Assembly: GCF_033042135.1 (NCBI RefSeq)
Contig: NZ_WBXM01000008.1
Span: 160,470-224,469, forward strand
From: Haloechinothrix sp033042135
GTDB lineage: Bacteria; Actinomycetota; Actinomycetes; Mycobacteriales; Pseudonocardiaceae
Direction of reading: 5' to 3'
Length of the DNA stretch: 64,000 nt
The translations under genes and the position numbers were made by a program. Shown piece by piece: positions 41,629 to 49,489 of this stretch. Position 1 is the stretch's first letter. The number at the start of each line of letters is the position of its first letter. The notes beneath the pieces are model-generated. The model searched no databases and had not been told where the DNA came from. It saw only the letters and a list, made by a program, of their open reading frames with translations.

Positions 41629-41972
41629 GCACCGACGAAACCGGTGGCGCGGACAGCGCCATGAACGATACGGGCGTCGCCGTCGAGTTCTACTGGCGAC
41701 CCGGCTGCCCGTTCTGCACGCTGCTGCGCACCGCCCTGCGCCGCGCCAAGCTCCCGATGCGCGAAGTCAACATCTGGCGCGACCCCGCCGCCGCTGCCCG
41801 GGTGCGCGCAGCCACCGGCGGTGACGAGACCGTTCCCACCGTGTTCGTCGGTGAACGTGCGATGGTCAACCCCGGCGCCCGCACGGTCCTCGAGGTCGTG
41901 CGGGAGGAGGCACCCGAGCTGTTGCCGCCACGATCGGCACGCGGCAGGCGCCGGTGGTGGCCGCGGCGGTGA
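41625..41972 (+). CDS. Glutaredoxin-family protein
   Basis: A 115-aa protein with a glutaredoxin core: FYWRPGCPFCTLLRTALRRA (CPFC), TVPTVFVGERAMVNPG as cis-Pro strand and GG-turn. A basic C-terminal tail follows (RSARGRRRWWPRR). It is translated with the MerT-like protein, so the pair may move electrons to, or thiols around, that membrane protein. It is mycoredoxin-like. Confidence 0.87.
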   Translation: MSTDETGGADSAMNDTGVAVEFYWRPGCPFCTLLRTALRRAKLPMREVNIWRDPAAAARVRAATGGDETVPTVFVGERAMVNPGARTVLEVVREEAPELLPPRSARGRRRWWPRR

Positions 41973-42008
41973 CGGCACGCGGTTCCGCCGTTCCCGCCGG
42001 GCCAGGGG

Positions 42009-43172
42009 TCAGTGGTTCATCCCGGCCCGCAGCGCATGCACCGGAAGCATGAGTTCGACCTCCCCCGCCTCGGCGAAGGTCAGCCGCACCGGCACGGTGC
42101 GGCCTTCGCTGGTGGCGTTCATCGCCCCGAACAGCATGAGGTGCAGCTCACCGGGGGCGAGCGAGATCGGTTCCCGAGCCGACACCGGAACCGGGAATGC
42201 CAGTTCGGAGTCCTCACGGCGCGGGTCGTGCAGCGCCGCGCCGTGCGCGAGCTCGCTGGAAGCCGACAGCAGGGTGTCGCTGCCGCTGGCCACGCCGATC
42301 TCCCCGAACACCGCTGCCGCCTCCGGATCGTGCATCCCGCGCTTGGCGTACAGCCCGTGCAGCCGGATGTCGCCGACGTGCTGGTCGACGAGCGGGTCGT
42401 CGGCCACGCCCTCGTTGTGCCTGTCGACCAGCGCGGTGTCGCCGGAACGTGCCGCCAGCCGCGCCACCGGCACCCCACCGACGAGGTGCTCGTCGACCAC
42501 GGTCTCGATCACTTCGGCATCGACGTTCGGGTACCACGCGCCTTCCGGGTAAACCAGCGTGACCGGCGCCATGGTGCACGGTCCGAGGCAGCCTGCCCTG
42601 GTCACCAACGCCTTGTCCGCACCGCGGTCCACACCGGCTCGAGCCACCGCGCTGCGCATGCCGTCCAGCGCCTCCCACGCCCCGGCGGCCACACAGCGGG
42701 GGCCGACACAGACCAGGACGTGTCGCCGGTGCACCGGTACGCGCGCGCTGCCGGGCCGGTACCGCATCGGCCGTACTGATGTGGCAACGTCCTCGGCCTC
42801 GTGGGCGGTACGCACCGAGTCGCGCACGGCGCGGTCGACATGCTCACCGGACTCCATCGGTGGACCGAACCGCACCCGGGGCGGCTGATCCAGCTCGCCG
42901 AGCCACTGGCTGATCGCGCGCGGCAGCCACGCCTTGATGTTCCTGTCGAACGGGACGAACGCCGGTATCACGAGGATGTCGACCTCCCCCTCGGCGGCCA
43001 GTGCCAGCAGCACGTCCTGCAGCCCCGGCGCGGTCATCTCGAGGAAGGCCACCTCGGCCCGGCCGGTAACGCCCTCGTCGAGCAGCGATTCGGCGGTGCG
43101 TTGCAGTGCCGCTCGCTGCTCACCCTTCGGCATCCCCCTGCCGAGTAGTACCACCACAGGAGAGTGTGTCAT
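42009..43172 (-). CDS. CbiX-like, 2Fe-2S ferredoxin and PCuAC domain fusion
   Basis: A 387-aa cytoplasmic protein with three parts. Residues 1-125 look like a CbiX/sirohydrochlorin chelatase half, but the metal His of GHGS is Arg (VVLLGRGMPKG). Residues 150-235 form a thioredoxin-like 2Fe-2S ferredoxin with Cys155, Cys160, Cys195 and Cys199. Residues 265-380 form a PCuAC (copper chaperone) domain ending in the H-L-M motif ELHLMLFGAM. No signal peptide is seen, although PCuAC domains are normally outside the membrane. It is last in the riboswitch-controlled operon. Confidence 0.82.
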   Translation of the reverse strand: MTHSPVVVLLGRGMPKGEQRAALQRTAESLLDEGVTGRAEVAFLEMTAPGLQDVLLALAAEGEVDILVIPAFVPFDRNIKAWLPRAISQWLGELDQPPRVRFGPPMESGEHVDRAVRDSVRTAHEAEDVATSVRPMRYRPGSARVPVHRRHVLVCVGPRCVAAGAWEALDGMRSAVARAGVDRGADKALVTRAGCLGPCTMAPVTLVYPEGAWYPNVDAEVIETVVDEHLVGGVPVARLAARSGDTALVDRHNEGVADDPLVDQHVGDIRLHGLYAKRGMHDPEAAAVFGEIGVASGSDTLLSASSELAHGAALHDPRREDSELAFPVPVSAREPISLAPGELHLMLFGAMNATSEGRTVPVRLTFAEAGEVELMLPVHALRAGMNH

Positions 43173-43381
43173 CCCCAGACCTCCTGATGTGTGGCGATCA
43201 TCGGGAGCACGGCGCGGTACCCGCGCCGATCCCGCTCATCGGCCTGCTGAAAGCAGCCGCCCGGCAGGTCAGCGCCCGCGAGGGAGGATCGGCCGAGGCA
43301 AGCGCTGGTGGCCAACGCGTCCTCCGCCTGCTCCTTGACGCTGCTCCGTAGCCGGGACAGGTCGCTGACGGTCTCGGTCAT
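43169..43381 (-). CDS. Small Cys-containing protein in the cobalamin operon, 70 aa
   Basis: A 70-aa protein starting MTETVSDLSRLRSSVKEQAE, with two Cys (TSACLGRSS and GGCFQQADE) and a basic middle (ERDRRGYR). No known domain. GAGGAGGTTCACC precedes the ATG. Its stop overlaps the next start by ATGA. It is unlike CbtB, which has a membrane helix and a His tail. It may be a metal carrier or a regulator of the operon. Confidence 0.65.
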   Translation of the reverse strand: MTETVSDLSRLRSSVKEQAEDALATSACLGRSSLAGADLPGGCFQQADERDRRGYRAVLPMIATHQEVWG

Positions 43382-43401
43382 GGTGAACCTCCTCGGTACG
43401 G

Positions 43402-44142
43402 TCAGGTGTACTGCACCGCGATGCGGAGCTCGTCGGAGTCCGGTGTGGACACGCGCATCCGCCGCATCGGCAGGCCGTACAGCTCGGAGAGTGCCTCCTC
43501 GGTGAGGACCTTCTCCGGCTTGCCGACACGCAGGTCGCGTGGCGCGGCGAGCAGCGCGGCGCGGGTGGCCACGGCGAGTGCGTGGTCGGGTTGGTGGGTG
43601 GAGAACAGCACGCCGTAGCCGTCCGTGGCCAGCTCGATGAGCAGGCGCAACACCACACCCTGATTAGCCAGGTCGAGGGCTGCCGTGGGCTCGTCGAGCA
43701 GCAACAGCCTGGCCTCCGAGGCCATAGCGCGCGCGATCAGCACCAGCTGTTGCTCGCCCCCCGACAGGCTGGGAAACGGCCGCTCGGCCAGCTCGGACAG
43801 GCCGGTGGCAGCCAGCGCCTCGGCCGCGCGTTCCCGGTCGGTCGGCCCCGGGCTGGTCAGCGGCCCGAGGTGGCGCGCCCTTCCCATGAGCACCATGTCG
43901 AACACCGAGAAGCCGAACGTCACCTGCGTGGCCTGCGGGACGAACCCGACGGTCTCCGCTGCGACGGCCGACCCTTCGGTGAACGGTTGCAGCCGAGCCG
44001 CCCCGCGCAGCAGGGTTGACTTGCCGCGACCGTTCGGGGCCAGCAACGCCACGATCTCCCCGGTGTCGACACGGAGGTCGAGCTCGCGGAACAGGAAGTC
44101 ACTGTGGCCGTAACGGTGACCGACACCGTGCAGCTCAAGCAT
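43402..44142 (-). CDS. btuD: ABC transporter ATP-binding protein, cobalamin/siderophore type
   Basis: A 246-aa ABC ATPase with Walker A APNGRGKST (first Gly is Ala), Q-loop VPQATQVTF, signature LSGGEQQLV, Walker B LLLLDEPTAAL and H-loop STHQPDH. It pairs with the FecCD-type permease just upstream, whose end overlaps its start by 8 nt. The riboswitch upstream suggests corrinoid or cobalt-linked uptake. Confidence 0.88.
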   Translation of the reverse strand: MLELHGVGHRYGHSDFLFRELDLRVDTGEIVALLAPNGRGKSTLLRGAARLQPFTEGSAVAAETVGFVPQATQVTFGFSVFDMVLMGRARHLGPLTSPGPTDRERAAEALAATGLSELAERPFPSLSGGEQQLVLIARAMASEARLLLLDEPTAALDLANQGVVLRLLIELATDGYGVLFSTHQPDHALAVATRAALLAAPRDLRVGKPEKVLTEEALSELYGLPMRRMRVSTPDSDELRIAVQYT

Positions 44143-45208
44143 CGTTCCACCCCCGTGCCTGGGTCCGTCTCAGGACCACGAAGAAGATCGGCGCGCCGAC
44201 CAGCGCGGTCAGTACCCCGAGCGGGATCTCGGAGGCGGTGAGGGTGCGCGCCGCGGTGTCCATGACCGTGAGGTACGCGGCGCCGAGGAAGACGCAGGCA
44301 GGGATCAGCACCCGGTTGTCCGGACCGAGCATCATGCGGACGATGTGCGGGATCACCAACCCCACCCAGGTGATGACACCGCCAACAGCCACGGTTCCGG
44401 CGACCACGACGGCCGCAGAACACAGCAACACCCAGCGCAGCACCGCAGGCTCGACGCCGAGCGCCCGTGCGTCATCGTCGCCGAGCGCCAGGATGTTGAT
44501 GCGCCATCGCAACACCAGCATCGTCGCCACACCGGCCAGCACCGGCAGCGCCGCGATGGCGACCTTGTCCCACGTGGCCGTCGCCAAGCTCCCGAGGAGC
44601 CAGAATACGATGCTCGGCAGGTTCTCCTCCGGATCGGCGAGGTAGGTGACCCCGGAGACCAGTGCGGCGAAGAAGCCGCCGACCACGATGCCCGCGAGGA
44701 TCAGCATCAGTACCGTGCGGCGTCCGTGCACCTTGCTGAGCACCATCGCCGCGATCAGCGCAAGGAAACCGAACGCGAACGCCCCACCGACCAGCAGCAC
44801 CGAGCTTGCCCCAAGTAACAGCGCCAGCGCCCCACCGAACGACGCTCCCGACTGGACACCCAGGATCTGCGGGGAGACCAGCGGGTTCCGCAGCACACCC
44901 TGTAGTACCGCACCAGCGCAGGCCAGGCCCGCTCCGACCAGCATGGACAGCAACACGCGCGGCGCCCGGACCGCCTCGACGATCTGTTGCTCGGTGCCGC
45001 TCCAGCCTGCCTCCAGCGGCACGATCTGGCTCGCCAGGATCCGCACCACAACGTCCGGCGGGATCGCCAATCGACCGAAACCGAGCGCGAGCACCCCGGC
45101 ACCAATCGCGGCCACGGCCAGCCAGACCATGACCGTCGCGGTAGACAAGCGCCCGAGTCGCCGTGTGGACCCGGCCCAGCTCGCGGTGGTCTCCGGTGTC
45201 CGGACCAC
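44135..45208 (-). CDS. btuC: FecCD-family ABC transporter permease
   Basis: A 357-aa permease of the BtuC/FecCD type with about ten membrane helices. Diagnostic stretches are APRVLLSMLVGAGLACAGAV (coupling with the ATPase), QGVLRNPLVSPQILGVQSGA and VGLVIPHIVRMMLGPDNRVL. It lies between the substrate-binding protein (3 bp gap) and the ATPase gene. Confidence 0.9.
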   Translation of the reverse strand: MVRTPETTASWAGSTRRLGRLSTATVMVWLAVAAIGAGVLALGFGRLAIPPDVVVRILASQIVPLEAGWSGTEQQIVEAVRAPRVLLSMLVGAGLACAGAVLQGVLRNPLVSPQILGVQSGASFGGALALLLGASSVLLVGGAFAFGFLALIAAMVLSKVHGRRTVLMLILAGIVVGGFFAALVSGVTYLADPEENLPSIVFWLLGSLATATWDKVAIAALPVLAGVATMLVLRWRINILALGDDDARALGVEPAVLRWVLLCSAAVVVAGTVAVGGVITWVGLVIPHIVRMMLGPDNRVLIPACVFLGAAYLTVMDTAARTLTASEIPLGVLTALVGAPIFFVVLRRTQARGWNDA

Positions 45209-45211
45209 CGG

Positions 45212-46315
45212 TTACTCCCGCAGGACGCGGTCGTAGCCCGCGGTACCGGCGTTGAGCTCGGCCCGCAGGATCTCGCGGATCTGCTCATCACTGACCGCCT
45301 GCTGGTCGTACAGGAAGTCGTAGTGCTCCCGGATTTGCTCCGGCAGGTCCACATCGATCCCGTCCGGGTGCAGTAGCTGCGCGAGCCACTGCCACATCAG
45401 CGGTGATTCGTGACTCGGTGGGTCCCAGCGGTAGCCACCCAGCGGTACCTGGTACACGCGGCGCTCGGTGACCGCGGTGAGTTCCCGCCAGGCCGGGTGT
45501 TCGGCGACGTCGTCGACGGTCGCATCGTCGAAGCTGCCCACCAGGATGACGTCCGGGTCCCACGCGGCGACCTGCTCCGGCTCGACGACGTGCCGCCCGG
45601 TGATCTCGGCGGCCGCGTTCGTGCCGCCTGCCAGCTCGATGTAGAAGTCGTTGTAGGTGTCCGACCCGGACACCCGGAGCTCCTCGGCCATGCGGTGGAA
45701 GTACAGCACCGACGGCCGCTGCTCCGGCGGGTCGAGTTCCGCCAGCTCGCGGCGCACCTCGTCGTGCCAGTCGAGGATCCGCTCGGCCCGGTCATCCTCG
45801 CCGATGGCGGCACCGACCATCTTGAGGGCGGCTTCGAGCTCGTCCTGGGTCGACGAGGTCAGCGCGGCGGTGGTCAGGCCCGCGTTCTCCAGTGGTCTGA
45901 CGATCTCGTCGCCACGGTCGGACCATTGCAGCACCAGGTCCGGATCGAGCCCGGCGACGGTCTCGATGTTCGGCGCGAACGACTCGTCGGTGATGTCGCT
46001 GGGGATCTCTGAAGCCTCGGGAAAGAACTCGCCGAGGATGCCGTCCTCGATCGCCTTCGCCGAGCTCGGATTCATGCCTGCCAGACGGTCGGTACCGCCG
46101 TCCAGCGCGATCACCATCGCGGCGTGCGGGATCGGAATGGTCACGATCCGCGACGCCGGCTCGTCCAGGGTCAGCTGAGTACCGCGTAGATCGGTGAAGG
46201 TGACTCCCCCACCCGTACCGGCGTCACCGTCGCGTTGCGATGCGTCGCTCGCACATGCGGCGATGAGTAGTACTGAACACGCGGAAACGGCCGACAGAGA
46301 GTGTCGTAACGACAC
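45212..46315 (-). CDS. btuF: Periplasmic-binding-type lipoprotein, BtuF/FecB-like
   Basis: A 367-aa lipoprotein (SACSVLLIAACAS, lipid-modified Cys) with the BtuF/FepB two-lobe fold. DEPASRIVTIPIPHAAMVIALD, LDPDLVLQWSDRG and AWDPDVILVGSFDDATVDD are typical repeats. It captures a metal complex or corrinoid and feeds the permease downstream. GTG at 46315 is chosen because it begins the lipoprotein signal. A cobalamin riboswitch lies directly upstream. Confidence 0.87.
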   Translation of the reverse strand: MSLRHSLSAVSACSVLLIAACASDASQRDGDAGTGGGVTFTDLRGTQLTLDEPASRIVTIPIPHAAMVIALDGGTDRLAGMNPSSAKAIEDGILGEFFPEASEIPSDITDESFAPNIETVAGLDPDLVLQWSDRGDEIVRPLENAGLTTAALTSSTQDELEAALKMVGAAIGEDDRAERILDWHDEVRRELAELDPPEQRPSVLYFHRMAEELRVSGSDTYNDFYIELAGGTNAAAEITGRHVVEPEQVAAWDPDVILVGSFDDATVDDVAEHPAWRELTAVTERRVYQVPLGGYRWDPPSHESPLMWQWLAQLLHPDGIDVDLPEQIREHYDFLYDQQAVSDEQIREILRAELNAGTAGYDRVLRE

Positions 46316-46399
46316 GGATACCGCATCCTTCCACTCATCTGTCGAGTCGGATGCTTTTCGACGACGTGGCGTCGACGAAGAGCCCCTCCTCGAGAGCTG

Positions 46400-46512
46400 C
46401 ATTCGTCCCACCCGCGCAGGCGACCTGGCTCGTCCCCTCGGGGACTCACAGTTGCGGGACAGCGCCGGATTCACACCGGACTTCGCTGCACGCGTGGCTG
46501 GGCCAGGCTAGC
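46400..46512 (-). promoter_or_regulatory. Cobalamin riboswitch
   Basis: Read on the minus strand, the conserved parts appear in order: AAGTCCGGTGTGAATCCGG (around 46465-46482), GTCCCGCAACTGTGA and the B12 box AGCCAGGTCGCCTGC (46416-46430). These are the hallmark sequences of adenosylcobalamin-type riboswitches. It sits 85 bp before btuF and should repress the transporter operon when B12 is plentiful. Confidence 0.95.
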
Positions 46513-46521
46513 AGCTCACCG

Positions 46522-46543
46522 CACGACGGTCGTCACCGTCGTG
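46522..46543. promoter_or_regulatory. Perfect 9-bp hairpin or operator
   Basis: CACGACGGT, loop CGTC, then its complement, 118 bp before the 46662 gene. It is a clean dyad in a 346-bp divergent intergenic region (46316-46661) that otherwise holds only the riboswitch. Confidence 0.5.
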
Positions 46544-46661
46544 GGCATGCTCACGGTGTCACCGCGCCGACAGTCGGTGGTGGAGGTTCGGCTGAGTGGC
46601 CGACACTGGAACCACGTGCGAGCGCACCCCGTCCCAGGGTGCGACACAGGGAGGGTGCGTG

Positions 46662-48020
46662 GTGCAGGAATACGATCTCGTGGTACTCGGCGGCGGAGCC
46701 GCCGGACTCGCCGCCGCGTCGACCGGCGTGCGGCAGGGTGCGACCACATTGCTGGTCACGGAATCACCACCGGGCGGGGACTGCACGTTCACCGGGTGCG
46801 TGCCGTCGAAAACGGTGATCGAGGCGGCCGCGGCCGGGTTGCCGTTCGGCAGGGCCATGGCCAGGGCCCGGGAGGTGGTGGCGCGGATCGGGGCGACCGA
46901 GGACGAAAGCGTGCTGCGGGCACGCGGCATCGACGTGATGCGGGGGCACGCCCGGCTGCTCTCCCGCGACCGCATCCAGGTGGGAACGCGCGTGGTGCGC
47001 GCCCCGCGGATGGTGCTCGCCACGGGCAGCGCCCCGATGGTGCCGCCGATCGGCAACCTGGCGGACGTGCCGGTACTGACCACCGACACGGTGTTCGACC
47101 TGGAAGCCGCTCCGGACTCGCTGGCCATCCTCGGTGGCGGGGCGAACGGGTGCGAGCTCGCCCAGGCCTTCGCACGGCTCGGCATTCCGGTATCCCTTGT
47201 GGAGTCCGAGGGCACGTTGCTTCCCGGAACGGACCCGGATGTCTCGGCGCTGATCGGCGAGTCGCTGGCCGCGGACGGGGTGGACGTGCGGGTGGACGCG
47301 CCGGTGTCCTCGGTGCACGGCGATGGCCAGGAGATCACTCTGACGGCCGGCTCCGCGACACTCTCGGCGCAGCGCCTCCTGGTCACCACTGGGCGCGCCC
47401 CGGTGACCGCGGACCTCGGGCTGGACGCCGCGGGCGTAGCTACCGACCATCGCGGGTTCGTCGTGGTGGACCGCCACCTGCGCACCACCGTGCCCGGCAT
47501 CACCGCGGCGGGCGACGTGACAGGCCTCTCCGGGCACACCCACGCCGCGTATGCGATGGGGCGCGTCGCGGCGACGGCGGCGCTGCGACGTACCAGGAAG
47601 CCGGTGTTCGGCACCGGCGCGATCCCGGAGGTGGTGTTCACCACGCCCGAGGTCGCCACCGTGGGCACGTTCGAACACGACGTCACCGATCACCGGGTGC
47701 GGGTGGCCTACCTACCGATGGCCGAGGTCGACCGGGCGGTGACCGCGGGCGCCACCACGGGGTTCGTCAAGCTCATCGCCGGCCCACGGCGCGGTCTCGG
47801 ACGGCTCGGCGGCGGCAAGCTGCTCGGCGCCACCGTGGTCGCCGAACGCGCGGGCGAGCTGATCAGCGAGGCGACACTGGCGATCGACACCGGCATGTTC
47901 ACCGGCAGGCTCGCCCAGACCATCCACCCCTACCCCACCTGGTCGATCGCGCTGCAGCAAGCCGCCGCCCAGTTCTTCGGCAGTCACGGCGGCCGCACCG
48001 CCCGCCGCGCAGGTGGGTGA
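46662..48020 (+). CDS. FAD-dependent pyridine nucleotide-disulfide oxidoreductase
   Basis: A 452-aa class I flavin disulfide reductase. FAD motif GGGAAGLAAASTG, redox-active Cys pair in GGDCTFTGCVPSK, NAD(P) motif GGGANGCELAQAF and AAGDVTGLSGHTHAAYAMG. There is no C-terminal vicinal Cys pair, so it is not a MerA. Mycothione, lipoamide or other disulfides are possible substrates. The second of two in-frame GTG codons (46662) is chosen for spacing to GGGAGGG. Confidence 0.87.
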   Translation: MQEYDLVVLGGGAAGLAAASTGVRQGATTLLVTESPPGGDCTFTGCVPSKTVIEAAAAGLPFGRAMARAREVVARIGATEDESVLRARGIDVMRGHARLLSRDRIQVGTRVVRAPRMVLATGSAPMVPPIGNLADVPVLTTDTVFDLEAAPDSLAILGGGANGCELAQAFARLGIPVSLVESEGTLLPGTDPDVSALIGESLAADGVDVRVDAPVSSVHGDGQEITLTAGSATLSAQRLLVTTGRAPVTADLGLDAAGVATDHRGFVVVDRHLRTTVPGITAAGDVTGLSGHTHAAYAMGRVAATAALRRTRKPVFGTGAIPEVVFTTPEVATVGTFEHDVTDHRVRVAYLPMAEVDRAVTAGATTGFVKLIAGPRRGLGRLGGGKLLGATVVAERAGELISEATLAIDTGMFTGRLAQTIHPYPTWSIALQQAAAQFFGSHGGRTARRAGG

Positions 48021-48028
48021 GGGGGTGC

Positions 48029-48081
48029 GAGCCGAAGGACTCCCTGGGTACACACGATGCACCCAAGAGGCCCTTCGGCTC
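48029..48081 (+). repeat. 53-bp hairpin repeat, copy C
   Basis: Plus orientation (ACTCC after the left arm), with GGGTACAC and TGCACCC inner arms. It starts 9 bp after the oxidoreductase stop. Confidence 0.9.
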
Positions 48082-48103
48082 AGGCCCTGCGCACGACCGG
48101 ATG

Positions 48104-48156
48104 GAGCCGAAGGGACCCTTGGGTACCACATACGCACCCGCGGAGTCCTTCGGCTC
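48104..48156 (-). repeat. 53-bp hairpin repeat, copy D (inverted)
   Basis: Read on the minus strand it aligns to copy C. It lies 22 bp from it in the opposite orientation, a convergent pair like bacterial interspersed mosaic elements. Confidence 0.88.
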
Positions 48157-48245
48157 GCACCCCACCCAGGTATCCTGCCGGAAGCAGTGTCGGTGACAAC
48201 CGACCACAGGCGAGCACAGGCGACGACGCCCGGCAAGGAGAGAGC

Positions 48246-48668
48246 ATGGCCACGCGGGTTCCCAAGGAAGGCTCCGAAGCTCGTTACCTGCACCGATTCC
48301 CCGCGTTCGAGGAGTTGACGCAGTCGGAGGTCAACGCGATCGTGCGGGCGAGCACGCGCGCGAGCCTGCCCGCGAACTGGGCCCTGATCCACGAGCAGAC
48401 GCCAGGGGATGCCTGCTACATTCTGCTGTCGGGCATCGTCGGGATCTACTCCGGGCAGGATCTGGTGGCCGAGCTCGGGCCAGGCGATGTGGTCGGGGAG
48501 ATGGCACTGCGGCACGGGCGACTGCGTTCGGCGACCGTGTCGACACGAGAGCCGGTTGAGCTGCTGCGCATCGACGGTGGCGACCTCGATCGGCTGCTGG
48601 AGCGGGTCCCCGCGTTCCGCCGGGTGCTCGACACAACCGGCCGGGACGGCGACACGGCCGGCGCCTGA
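48246..48668 (+). CDS. Stand-alone cyclic nucleotide-binding domain protein
   Basis: A 140-aa cNMP-binding (Crp N-terminal type) domain without an HTH. The core is GDACYILLSGIVGIYSG, LGPGDVVGEMALRHGRLRSA, TVSTREPVELLRID. The phosphate-binding cassette (VGEMALRHG--RSA) looks intact, so cAMP binding is possible. Without a DNA-binding or output domain it must act through partners. AAGGAGAGAGC precedes the ATG at 48246. Confidence 0.83.
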   Translation: MATRVPKEGSEARYLHRFPAFEELTQSEVNAIVRASTRASLPANWALIHEQTPGDACYILLSGIVGIYSGQDLVAELGPGDVVGEMALRHGRLRSATVSTREPVELLRIDGGDLDRLLERVPAFRRVLDTTGRDGDTAGA

Positions 48669-48697
48669 GACGGCGCGGCGGTAGTACCACCGGCGGG

Positions 48698-49489
48698 TCA
48701 CCCGGGCTTTTCCGCCACCAGCAGCGCGTAACCGATCACCCCATCGGACACCGCCTCGCGCGCCAGCGCGCAACTGCGCAGCACCGCATCGACGTCGACC
48801 CCGGCCCGGTGGAGCTGCCCGAAGGAGGTCATGCGCAGCAGCCGGATACGAGCATCGATCTGCTCGACCATCCGCCGGATCGCGTCGTCGTGACGCTCGG
48901 TGTGCACCACGGCCAGCCCCGCCTGCGCCAGGATCTCCCGGTAGCCCTCCGGCGACCGGGCATCGGCGAGGCAGGCCACCCAGGCCCCGAGCGTGGCCAA
49001 CTCGTCACCAAGCTCGCCCCCGGAGACGGTGACGTCGCTGATCCCGACCCGGCCGCCCGGCCGCAGCACCCGCGCGAACTCGGTGGCCGCGCTCGGCTTG
49101 TCCGGGAAGGTACACAGCGCGCACTCGCACATCACCACGTCGAAGGTGGCGCCGGGCAGCGGCAGGCTCTCGGCGTCACCGGCATGGAAACGCACCTTCG
49201 CCCGCAGGCCGGCGCGCTCGGTCTCGTCGCGGGCGGTACGCAGTGCGTCCTCGCCGAGCTCCACTCCGTCGACGGTGACGTCGTAGTCGGCGGCCAGCAT
49301 GCGCGCGCTGCTCCCCCGCCCGGAGGCCACATCCACCACCCGGTGTCCCGAGCGCAGGCCGGTACGCTCAGCCAGCCGCCTGCTCAGCTGCAACCCGCCC
49401 GGGTGGTACGACTCGCCGAGCACCATGGCGACGGCGTCGTTGCCGTACGCCGCGGCGCAACACGCCTTGAGCTCCTCAGCGTTGATCAT
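48698..49489 (-). CDS. SAM-dependent methyltransferase, ArsM-like architecture
   Basis: A 263-aa class I SAM methyltransferase. VVDVASGRGSSARMLA is the SAM loop, then VDGVELGEDALRTARD and VLRPGGRVGISDVTV. It has Cys pairs near the start (LKACCAAAYG) and in VMCECALCTFPD, where ArsM enzymes also keep Cys, but I cannot call it ArsM. It overlaps the radical SAM gene by 14 nt. Confidence 0.82.
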   Translation of the reverse strand: MINAEELKACCAAAYGNDAVAMVLGESYHPGGLQLSRRLAERTGLRSGHRVVDVASGRGSSARMLAADYDVTVDGVELGEDALRTARDETERAGLRAKVRFHAGDAESLPLPGATFDVVMCECALCTFPDKPSAATEFARVLRPGGRVGISDVTVSGGELGDELATLGAWVACLADARSPEGYREILAQAGLAVVHTERHDDAIRRMVEQIDARIRLLRMTSFGQLHRAGVDVDAVLRSCALAREAVSDGVIGYALLVAEKPG

